DNA from: Cyclina sinensis
Lineage: Eukaryota; Mollusca; Bivalvia; Venerida; Veneridae
DNA length: 64,000 bases
Assembly (NCBI GenBank): GCA_012932295.1
Contig: JAAONU010000004.1
Span: forward strand, 10,478,630 to 10,542,629
Direction of reading: 5' to 3'
The notes beneath the pieces are model-generated. The model searched no databases, had not been told where the DNA came from, and saw only the letters and a list, made by a program, of their open reading frames with translations. Positions 54,375 through 64,000 of this stretch are shown here, piece after piece (within the stretch, counting starts at the first letter, position 1; the number at the start of each line of letters is the position of its first letter). Both the position numbers and the translations under genes were made by a program.

Positions 54375-57300
54375 ATGGCTGAAGTCAAAACAGGTGAGGT
54401 CATACTTGTTACAAATTCTATTTCTTGTGTCTGTTATTTAACTTTAGATGATAAGGACACAGTAAAACAATTCAGCATCTGTTACTTGTTGTCATTTAGC
54501 TGCTATTTTGCTATAAATGGAAAGTGACAAAGCTCATATCTATGAACCCAAACTACTAGTTTTAATATTTGAAATACAGCTTTGGTAGAACTACATGAAT
54601 TACTGGGTAAATGAACTTGTTACGAAACCTGATTATGAAAGGTTTGTCAGAGAATACTCAATGAATAGAGTGCAGTTCTTAGGTTAAACTGAAACATTTC
54701 ATGTGGTGCAGCAAAGAGCTCAAACTGAGCATAATATGTGCATATGAATGTATGGAACTTTAATGTGACACCCAGACCCTTGCTTTTTTTTCCCAAGCTG
54801 GCTTGTCAGAATAAGAGTGAGCACCATGCACATGAAACACAGGGAAGTAAGGTATATTACAGAAACTGTACTGACATGTATAATGCCATTTTTTGAAATC
54901 AAATATATTTATTCAGAAAAAGGTTTTAAACCCATTGCCATGATTCAGTAAAGTTAAATATATTAAAACATCTTTTTTGACTGATAGAATTGTAGATTAA
55001 AACAACATGTATATTAGAAAGTATATCTCTAGCTCTCAGGTGAGCCATTTTGGTTAACATGGAGCTCTTGTCATTTATTACTCTTTATAACAAGTGCAAA
55101 AATTCTTTATTATTTATACTTTTAGCTATTTTGAAAATTTACAGTGTTTTCAGCATTTACCTTCTTTCATCCATCTTAGCCATTTTGAACACAAGTATAA
55201 CTTATGATGTATTGTTCTTACTGAAAAAAGGCAATAGTCCAGCTTGTAACTCTTTCATATTTTGATAAGTAGTATGTAAGTTTCTTATGTTAGCGTAATA
55301 TAGTGACGACACTAAGCTTGAATTTGTCTTGACCAAATATTATTCCATCTCCCACCTTTCAGTCAGATGAATGTTATTTATCACTGCAATGTTTTCTAAA
55401 TACTTGATAGTACATGTATACAGTCTTTTAAATAAGTAAATGATTTCCTACAGAAATGAAATTAAACAAATTTTATATATTATTGAAATTTAGTTTTTAT
55501 GTCCCCCAATGATTTTCCTCCTTTTTTATGCACCCGAAGGGAGGCATATAGTTTTTTAACTGTCTGTCCGTCAGTTTGTCCGTCCGTCCATCAGTCCATC
55601 TGAAAACTTTAACATTGGCCATAACTCCTTATTAGTAAGTGGATTCACTTCATACTTGGACACAACACCCCTTTGGACAAGACACTCCCACTGACCTATA
55701 TTTATTTGACCTTGACCCCTGAATATCCAATTGTCCTAAAACTAACATTTGGCCATAACTTCCATATTAGTAAGTGGATATACTTCATACTTAAACACAA
55801 CACCCCTTTGGACAAGACCTTCTCATTGACATATATTTATTTGACCTTAACCCCTGAATGACTGGTCCTCAGCTCAAAGGTCAAAGCACCACTTTCGGAG
55901 GCATTGTCATCTTTCAGTGGCAGTTTTTGTTTTTAATTAAAAGTCAAATGGTATCAATACTTTAATGTTTTCTTTGGCATGCTTTTTGAGTTGCATCAGA
56001 TGTACATGTAAGAAGTATGCAGCATAAACATCAAAAATGTTTTAGTGCCATTTTTAGGAGTTATTATAACTCTGTGGTTAACATTTTGATTCTAAACACA
56101 GACGTATTTAAAAAAAAGAGACATTTTAAAACAGTTCTGCTCCTTTTTGCCCTTGTAATCTAAATACTTGCCCGTTATTGCAGAGGTCGATTTCGAAAGT
56201 GTGTTTGATGACCCTGAAACAAGTTCAACTCAAGCATTTGCAGACAAAGCAGAAAACGAAGATATTGCTATAACAAGTAACTTTTACGATGAATATCCAG
56301 TCAAGTCTTCCCAGCCTACTCAAAGAAAAGGGTCAAGGAAAAAGAAAGAAAAATACAAAGAATTCAAGTGTAGCTACTGTGGTAAAATTTTCACACACAA
56401 AGGTAACATGCAACAGCATGTGCGAACACATACACAGGAAAGGCCATTTACTTGCAACATATGTGGAATGGCATATAAAAAGTCTTCAGCCCTTTTAGAA
56501 CATAGAAGAAGGCATAAAGGTATTCGTAATGATATTGCTAAAGTTGGTCATACAAAAACGTTTGACTGTCACATTTGTAATCGGTCGTTTATGTCTAAAA
56601 ACTCATTTACAATTCATTTGAGAACTCACTCTGATGAATTAAATTTTTCTTGTAATCATTGTGGAAAGAAGTTTAAACATAAATCAAGTCTAAGTAGGCA
56701 TTCACTGATACACTCGGGAATTAAAAAATTTGAATGTGATTTATGCCAGAAAAAATTCTATGACACTAGTGATTTGAGGAAACATATGGCAGTTCACACT
56801 GGCTACAAGAAATATCCATGTTTTGTATGTGGAAAGCGATTTGTACAAACCTCATCACTTAAGTCGCATTATAAGGTTCATTTCTCACATAAAAATCTAG
56901 ATAACACAAACGATGAAATTTATAACAAAAAAGGAAATGGAATGAAAAGTAATGAACTCGTTGAAAATGACTATAATCTTGATGATAGAAGTGGAAATTC
57001 TGACAATGAAAGTATCTTGTCACTAGAAGAAGAAGACATATTAAATATCGTGAAGGATTTGGATAAAGAACATTTAAAGAGCAGTATGGCATTTAATAAC
57101 CCAAACCAGAATTCAAGTGAAATAGTTCATATTGAAGATTCTAGTTCAGAGATTTCTTTAGAAGATCATCTTGACAAGAATACAAATGATTGTGACACTT
57201 CAGTGAGGTCAGATATAGAGACCAGAGAAGCGTCTTTGAATTGTAACAAGGAGCAGGATATTTCAGAATATGACAAGGCAGTGAGGGAAAGCACAGCAGT

Positions 57301-60300
57301 CAGTGAGGCATCTTCGAATTCTGATAGGGAGAGTTCTGCAGAATATAGGAACATACCTACTTGTGCATTTAACAACTTAAAGAAGCTGATAACATACAAA
57401 GTGAATGACATTGAAACAGGGAACAAGCCTAATGAAAGCTTTGCCTCAGAATGCTGTGATGAAAACATTAAAGTCACTGAAGATAAGATTATGCATAAAA
57501 AATTGGGGGGTTCAGGAGAGTTTGAAAAATCTGATACAACTGACCTTGCAAATTCTGCTGAAGCTTGCATGACCATAAAAATAGATCCAGTTTTCATCAC
57601 CAAATGTTGTGAATTGAAAGACAAATCAGTGAATATCTCAAACAAAACAGAAATAGCAAACAGTGATGACTTGGCAGACACTACTGGGTATATAAATACA
57701 GATGTGATGGCAAAGGACAAAGCAGAAGAGAAGGAAACTAGTTACAAATCATATTCTGTTTCAAGAAAAAAGAGTATTGGTGAAACTAATAGAAACAATT
57801 ATCTTTCCACATATATTGTAAAAAGACCTGAAATATTAGAAAACAGTGGTATGCAAGCTTTGAAAGAAAGTGATGTGAAAGGAAGTGTGTCAGCAAATAA
57901 TACATTTTTAGGCATAAATGAACAAAACACTTCTCACAATGATAGCAAGACCAAAGAAGTTATGCTAGATATCCAGTTGGACAACAGTGAAGAGGGAACA
58001 GGAAAATACATTAGGGACATAGAAAAATCATGTAGGACGGTGGATGAGGCATCAGGGTATAAAGATACCAAAGTTACAAAGAGAAGCACAGCAAATGCCT
58101 CATTGGTGGATGTCTCCATTCTGACTGAGGTACAGGATAGTGATGACTCACTAACAGAAACAGAGACACCTCTTCCGAGAACAAATGCACTTCTTAAAAA
58201 TTCTAAAATTGTTACAGTGAAGGACGTTCACCTGAAAAAAGAAGGAGTTGATACAGAATCAGAAGAAATATCGAATGAAAATAAAGTTGATGACCAGTCT
58301 GACTCAACGCAGATAGATACATCACACTGCAGTAGTAGTACCAAAACTAGCAATAATATGCAGACTACAGAGGTCAGTACTCACCCAGATACAGGCAAGG
58401 ATCTGTCTACGTGTGCCAATAAACAAGAAAAAAACCAAAAGAAATATACATGTCGACATTGTGATGTATTATTTGATCATCGAGTGATCTTCTTAGATCA
58501 TTTAAGGAAACATTTAAAACAAACGTTCGTATGTGATGACTGTCATCAAACATTTGAAAAATGGAAAAATTATAGACTCCACAAATGTGATGAAACAATA
58601 TGCATTGAAAAGAAGCAGAAAAAAGTTCTTTCATGTAAACATTGCAATAGAACCTTCAAGATGAAAAAATCATTAGAAAAACATGTGAGAAAACAAAGTA
58701 AATCATGTGGAATTTGTAACGAAATTATTTACTGTTCAACATCTTTTCGTGGACACTTAAGGACACACGAAGTTGGCATATCAAAGAAGAGACGAAGTAA
58801 ATATGATTATTATTCAAGTTTAGAGACTCCATCAAGTGTCCATCAGGATGAGTTGCACGTGGAAAATAACATAAATGAACCTGATGCCACAAGAGATGAA
58901 TTAAACAGCATCCAAGCAGTTTCTCCCATTCATAGGGATTCTGAAATGACTGTTATTTCTAATTCAGATGATATAAAAGACAGTGTGCCCCTGTCAGCCG
59001 CCGAAGACGACCCTGAGCGTGATAGCGATCTAAGTAGATGTACAAAATCAACAAAAAATGTTAATATGTCTCCCAGTTTAGATGAAGTGAATAGTTTTGA
59101 TCCAAGAACAAATAAAACCAATCAGACTAGAAAAGCAGTCCAAGAAAATATATCATCAGTTTACAAAGGTGTGGGGAATGCGGAAGAAGTAGACAGTGTA
59201 AAACATGCAGTAATTGATGAAACAGATTTTAACCCCAGTGAATATGATGAAGCAGTAATGAGCACTGAAAGTGGCGAGAGTAATTTGGAAAAACCAACTT
59301 CTAGTAATCAGCCCAACAGTGGAAAATTATACTGTTCAAGAAAACTTATAGTTTCAAATAATCTCTTCCATATGAACAAGTTGAAAAGTGTCAAACACAG
59401 TCTAAAAATTGATAACAAGTTTAAAAGGAATAATCTTATTGGTGGATTTAAAAGAAATGAAGATAAGTCATTGGGTAAAGGTAGCAAAGAAGACAGTGAG
59501 AAAACCGAAATTACAGGAAACATTGACAACAATGCTGCAGAAAGGACAGCCCAGCTGGAATGTAGTACATTTTCAAATGTTCCAGAGAAAAGAAGTGATG
59601 ACTTTCTGGGAAAATATGGAAATCTTACAGAGTTTCCTGTAAATTGTTCTGAGTTACATGGAATCAGAGTAGAGAATATGAAAACGTCTGAGAAGGAAAA
59701 GGAACATCTGGAAAGTGATGATAGAGGAAATGCTGAGTCATATTTGAATCAGACTGATAATAACTTTCATTTGGTGTGTGGTGATAAGGAGACGCAGAGA
59801 ATTAAAAGAAAAACCAGCTCATCAGAATCTGAGAGTGAGAGTATATCTGAAGGCAATGAAGGTTACGAAGAAGAAATAGTTTTGTGTGAAGATTTCTCAA
59901 GTAGTAATGATAGTAAGATGGTTGAAAATGGGATGCAGCAAAAATTAAAATTAACAGATAGAAAATATAAAGAACAAGTAATTTCCAAAAAAGGAGTTAG
60001 CAGAGTAAAGTCATCCATTACTGGTGACCAAGTTGACAGTAATACAGAAAACAAAGAGTTGAGTAGATCTGATTATAATTCACATAGCATTGCTTGCAAT
60101 CAAATCAATTACAGTAAAACAAGAAAGGATACTGAAATACAGAAGGTACAGGAAGTGAGTTCTCATACATCAAAGAACATTAAAAAATTTGTAGAGGTGT
60201 TGAAAAAGAACGAGGGTACTAGTGCTGCTTGTAAAAAGTTGAGAAAAGCAGAAAGTGGTGCAAGTGAACAATCAAAAAGCAGCAATACAGCTAGTGGTGC

Positions 60301-60442
60301 ATGTGAGAAGTTGGAGAAGAAAGTGATTATTGTTGAGGATTCAGACAGTGAGAGAAGTAGTGACTCTGCATCAGAAGATGAAAGTGAAGGATATGAGGAA
60401 TGCACTGCAGAGGAAGTACAAGCAATGTTGTCTGGATTTTGA
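54375..60442 (+). CDS. C2H2 zinc-finger protein 2 with acidic SIM tail
   Basis: CDS = join(54375..54393, 56184..60442), 1425 aa. The 4.26-kb exon has no ATG before its first finger. A 19-bp exon (ATG...ACAG/GTGAGG) supplies MAEVKT and joins in phase 1 at the TTATTGCAG acceptor, giving MAEVKTEVDFESVFDD. Residues 69-239 hold six canonical C2H2 fingers (CSYC...HVRTH to CFVC...HYKVH), with only two TGEKP-like linkers. Residues 763-869 hold four unusual fingers homologous to those of gene 1: CRHC...HLRKH, CDDC...HKC, CKHC...HVRKQSKSC, CGIC...HLRTH. Long acidic Ser-rich disordered stretches separate them. The end is KKVIIVEDSDSE, a SUMO-interacting-type motif, then SEGYEECTAEEVQAMLSGF. Probable nuclear DNA-binding regulator; target unknown. 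A short 5' exon is typical of such genes; a further upstream non-coding exon is possible. Confidence 0.88.
55528..55932 (+). mobile_element. ATGCACCCGAA...TTTCGGAGGCAT repeat in intron 1 of zinc-finger gene 2
   Basis: A shorter relative of the 37966-38780 element with the same hairpin, TCCG units, two ~130-bp blocks and the same tail (GGTCAAAGCACCACTTTCGG, then TGTCATCTTTCAGTGG). It lies in the single intron of the gene. Confidence 0.7.
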
Positions 60443-61502
60443 TCAATAAATTTTGCACTAATTGCAAAAAGTGGATTAAAGGAAGTGAGCATTTAAAAAT
60501 TGCCTTATGTAAATGTTTTAAGTTTGTAAACTGTCTTTAAGCTTGATCAATCATTTAAGCTTGATCAATCATTTCTGCTTGTACAAATTCCATAATTTAT
60601 GACAGTATTGGTCTTATTTTTTTACTCTCAGAACAACAAGGTTGTGACTTTTAAGTGCCAAACTTCCATTATTTATTTGAAATTATTAATTTATTTCGCT
60701 ACTCCATGATATGTTTATATTTTTTTGAATATTTTTTTGAAGTTTCTTGGTATGTCTTTCACAACAGCAAAACTGTTCTCATGAATTCTATTTTAAACTT
60801 CAATGTGTAATGAAAAAAATCATTTTAATGCATATATTATCTGAAGTATTAGTCTAAGTTTATTCTGCATGTTATTATTCATGGATTGTGTCCTTTTTGG
60901 CATCTATTTAAGCAATTAGATCCATTTTTTTAGGATATTGATGAATCAGGATTTTAGATGATTTATCCCAACTTTTAATCTTTTTTGTTGTTTTTAATAT
61001 GTATTTAAAAATGATACTTTGTTTTGTGAGTAATATCTTATTGACCTGTCTGTAAATAAAGATGCACCAGTATTTGCTAAAAAATTAGACACTAAAAACA
61101 AAACAACAACAACAACTTGCATTCATTAAATGTTGTCAGTCTTGCACTATACATTAAGTATGGAATTAATAGCTGTCAGCCGTATTTATACGAGTATTTT
61201 TATTCATAATATAAGTAAGTAGATGTTATTATGGTCACTATTTATAGTAAATGTGTTCATTACCAATGACCAGACACATAACCAAAAAGGCGAATTACTG
61301 TTCCACATTGAAGCTACATGTATTAAGAAATTAAGTGTTCTTGAAGCAAGCAGATTACCTTGACAACTTTGATTGGTTTGTTTCGAGTAAATATAAGGAA
61401 ATGGTTTTGTGCTATGTAGAGTACTAGTACATGTGAAATACAACACACTGTTTAACATGTGTAAGTCTGTTTATTTGAAAGCCGGGAAAATGCTTGATGG
61501 GC
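60443..61502 (+). other. 3' UTR and flank of zinc-finger gene 2
   Basis: AATAAA occurs immediately at 60445-60450 and again at 61055-61060. The later one is the more plausible cleavage signal. A 19-bp direct duplication (AAGCTTGATCAATCATTT) occurs at about 60540-60575. No exon. Confidence 0.45.
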
Positions 61503-61506
61503 TTAA

Positions 61507-61712
61507 CCCTGAACATGCTGAAATTTTGTAATGGATTTGCCCAGCTTTGAATTTGGAACAGTGCATTCAAAGTTTAAGGGATTTCAATATCAAAATACAA
61601 AAATGGAGCTACCAACAGTATAGAGCCTGGTCAGACTGCACAGATGTGCAGTCTGGCCTAGCTCTATACTGGTGGCAAAGGCTAATCACTTTCGGTTCCA
61701 GCAGGTTAAGGG
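61507..61712. mobile_element. TTAA-flanked piggyBac-type MITE (206 bp)
   Basis: TTAA (61503-61506) and TTAA (61713-61716) flank an element starting CCCTGAACATGCTGAA and ending with the imperfect inverse (reading CCCTTAACCTGCTGGAA inward). CCC-starting ends with a TTAA duplication are typical of piggyBac. Inside, 61618-61669 forms a strong hairpin (GTATAGAGC...GCTCTATAC with CAGACTGCACA/TGTGCAGTCTG). No ORF. Confidence 0.75.
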
Positions 61713-61717
61713 TTAAG

Positions 61718-62439
61718 ATGTAAAGTTACACAAATCGGTACTGGAGCATTTTTTTTAAACTCATGCTTTTTGATTTATGTATTCTACTTTATTCATGAAC
61801 CTTACAAACACCATCCATGAACATACCAAGAGATGTAAGGAAAAACGTTTATATTTCATTACAGTGTTTATGTGATACATGTTATGCAGATTTTTATGTA
61901 CTTGTGAGACATTGTGTTAGCTGATGTATGTACTGTCTGCTTCATGGTAAGTGGCAACTGAAAAGAAAAGAGAAAACTTAAAAATCTCCATCTTGTTCAA
62001 AACCTACAAGATGACAAAAAGATAAATCTGTTAAGGTCACAGTGAAGAGTTTTGGACTAGATATATAACTGTGTAAACACATTCCATTTTTTGAAAATTC
62101 TCTTGCTGCTGCCATGCCTATCTGATTTCCTTCTTCTTTCTTTCTTCTTTCTTCTTACTCTCTTCTTTCAGTTTTGTTTTGAAATTGAAAACCAGTGACA
62201 AAGTATTTGGCAGTTTGTGCAGTTTTACTTGTGTAAGTGATTCGGGACAGCCTTTGCTTTTGTTATACATTTACTGCTTTACTGCTGAAATTTTACTGAG
62301 AAAAATAAATTTGGTCATGATGAATAATTATGACTGTAACTGATGAATTATGCAAATTTATATATTAAGAGCGTTTTAGAGTCATTTTACTCATAGAATG
62401 TACATGCATTTGGTTTGATGGATTTGATGTATTCTTGTT
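61718..62439. other. Spacer, no gene seen
   Basis: Only a short pyrimidine tract (TTCTTCTTTCTTTC-like, about 62128-62165) stands out. Confidence 0.4.
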
Positions 62440-63256
62440 ATACCCCCGCAAATGAAATTTGCAGGGGGGATGTACTTGAATCACCCTGTCGGTCAGTCAC
62501 TTTTGACATCTAAACCTTGCGTCGTGAACTCCTCCTCCTGTGTTCAACTGATTGAAATGAAACTTTTCAGGAATGGTCACTAGGCAATGTAGATGTGCAA
62601 GACATATTTTTGATGCATATCCTTACAGGCATTGCAGAGTAAATACCTCTTGAACTTCTTCCCATGCTTTTTGATTTTGAATGTTAACCTTGTGTCGTGA
62701 ACTCTTCCTTCAGTTTTCAGCTGATTGAAATGAAACTTTTCAGGAATGGTCACTAGGCAATGTAGATTTGCAAGACATATTTTTGATGCATATCCATACA
62801 GGCATTGCAGAGTTATTGCCCCTTGAATTTATCCTTTTCCCCATTTTTGACTAATATGTACACCTTGCAGCACAAACTACCGCTTCATTTTTCAACCGAT
62901 GGGCAGTTGGCAGAGATAGTAATTAGGCAATGAAAATGTAAAAGACATATTTCTGATGCATACCTAGCAAAGGCACAATTATTGCCCTTGAACTTAGACT
63001 TCCTGTCACGTCTGACTTACCTTGTTGCACAAACTCCTCCATCAGTTTTCAATAGTTTGAACTGAAACTTGCCGAACTGAAACATGCCAGGCGCAGTCAC
63101 TACATAATATAGATATGCTAGACATAATACTAGTATTTTCATAATTACATGTGCTATTATTAAAGCGCCTACTTAAGTACTTCCAGATTTGCTTCTGCTG
63201 TTGAGTCAGTGCGCGGTTGCGGGGGTATTTGTCATCTTCAGTGACGGTCCTAGTTT
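62440..63256 (+). mobile_element. ATACCCCCGCAA...TTGCGGGGGTAT inverted-terminus element
   Basis: ATACCCCCGCAA at 62440-62451 is the exact inverse of TTGCGGGGGTAT at 63217-63228. The right end is followed by TTGTCATCTTCAGTGACGGT, the same tail type as the 37966 and 55528 copies. The left side is also a local hairpin (CCCCCGCAAAT...ATTTGCAGGGGG). Two ~175-bp direct blocks follow (sharing AAACTTTTCAGGAATGGTCA and CTAGGCAATGTAGAT). No ORF. Confidence 0.72.
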
Positions 63257-64000
63257 TATACTTTATTACCTCCATGTTAAGTTCATATGCTAAAATTTTA
63301 AACTTTTGAAAAACATTGAAAAACGTTTTTTTTAAAATGCTGTCAATTTTAAGAATCATGGGAGTGGGGGCAAGGATACTGTATAAATTTTGTCTTTAAA
63401 CAAGTACATTTGTTCTGTTGCTTCCAGAAAACTCATTGTTAGTTTTTGTCAGTTTAGGTAACAGTTATGTACCACTTGATTAAAAAAAAATTATATATTT
63501 TGCAAAGTTGTTCAATGTTGTTAGTTTAAGATCCATTTCAGTTAGCTGTTCAGTTTACTTGTTTCAAAAAAATAAAATTTCATATGATACAATGCTTTGT
63601 TATATTAAAAAGCTTAATACATCTGTTGGTAATATTTATTCTTGAAGAAATATTAGGAATTAGGCATTTTGTGTCAGTCGGGTAAGATGAGCATAATACA
63701 ATTGCCCACCTCCTGGAGAAGCTTTACTTTCGAGTGCAAGTTTAAGGGGATGCAATTCTGATAGATATATGTGTTTAAACACAAGTTTTCTCCCTTACGC
63801 TGGTAAATGACAAATCTTGAGTTTGGAAAGTAGCTGGAAAAGGATTATCTATTTTTCGTCTGCATGAAATAGCCTGTAAAATGTCTTTTTTGTACTTGAA
63901 TTCAAACAGAATTTTATCTGAAAATTTAAATGATTACTTAGTATTTCGCGACTTGTTTTCCAGACCAAATTAAGCATAGATTCTAGAGCTTTTTAACCTA
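63257..64000. other. Right edge, no gene seen
   Basis: AT-rich sequence without a supportable exon or element up to the end of the window. Confidence 0.4.

Overview
The window is eukaryotic, AT-rich and full of introns and repeats. It has no operons, rRNA or CRISPR. The gene content and the repeat families (elements with ATGCCCCCGAA termini, short hairpin MITEs, many tRNA-headed SINEs) look like a bivalve mollusc, probably a heterodont or venerid clam. That assignment rests on family recognition and was not checked by search. LAYOUT, left third (0-26 kb): a two-exon Ptf1a bHLH gene lies on the minus strand (467-2160). Next comes a cluster of four paralogous secreted proteins of the mollusc 'short-chain collagen C4-like' family: A 6499-7888 (+), B 9690-11889 (+), C 17454-19299 (-), D 20466-22136 (+). 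All four share one architecture: signal peptide plus a short coiled coil, then an exon of exactly 66 bp, then a cysteine-rich exon of about 509 bp, with every intron in phase 1. Converging on D is a six-exon gene (22584-26147, minus) whose exons I joined by splice site and phase. It encodes a CUB-LDLa-transmembrane protein similar in plan to LDLRAD2. LAYOUT, middle (26-34 kb): no gene is supported, only SINEs and small hairpins. LAYOUT, right half (34-60 kb): two paralogous zinc-finger genes on the plus strand (about 34.08-36.66 kb and 54.38-60.44 kb) share an unusual four-finger module and the same acidic C-terminus, a SUMO-interacting-type motif followed by a GYEECTxEExQAM tail. In the first gene the last 14 codons plus stop have been tandemly amplified about 24 times immediately downstream. 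Between the two genes lie two 2551-bp long-terminal-inverted-repeat transposons in opposite orientation. Their tips are CACGGTG and each has its own 5-bp target duplication (ATTAC, TTAAC), as expected of the Transib/RAG-like superfamily. A third inverted-repeat element (49161-51486) has perfect 95-bp ends flanked by TA and carries a remnant PHD-type finger. The window ends with a TTAA-flanked piggyBac-type MITE and another TIR repeat. FUNCTION: the genes do not form an evident pathway. Ptf1a is a developmental transcription factor, the C4-like cluster is a tandem family of secreted, probably oligomeric proteins, the CUB-LDLa protein is a surface receptor-like protein, and the zinc-finger pair are probable nuclear, SUMO-linked DNA-binding proteins. 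Intergenic DNA is mostly non-autonomous transposons, SINEs and minisatellites.
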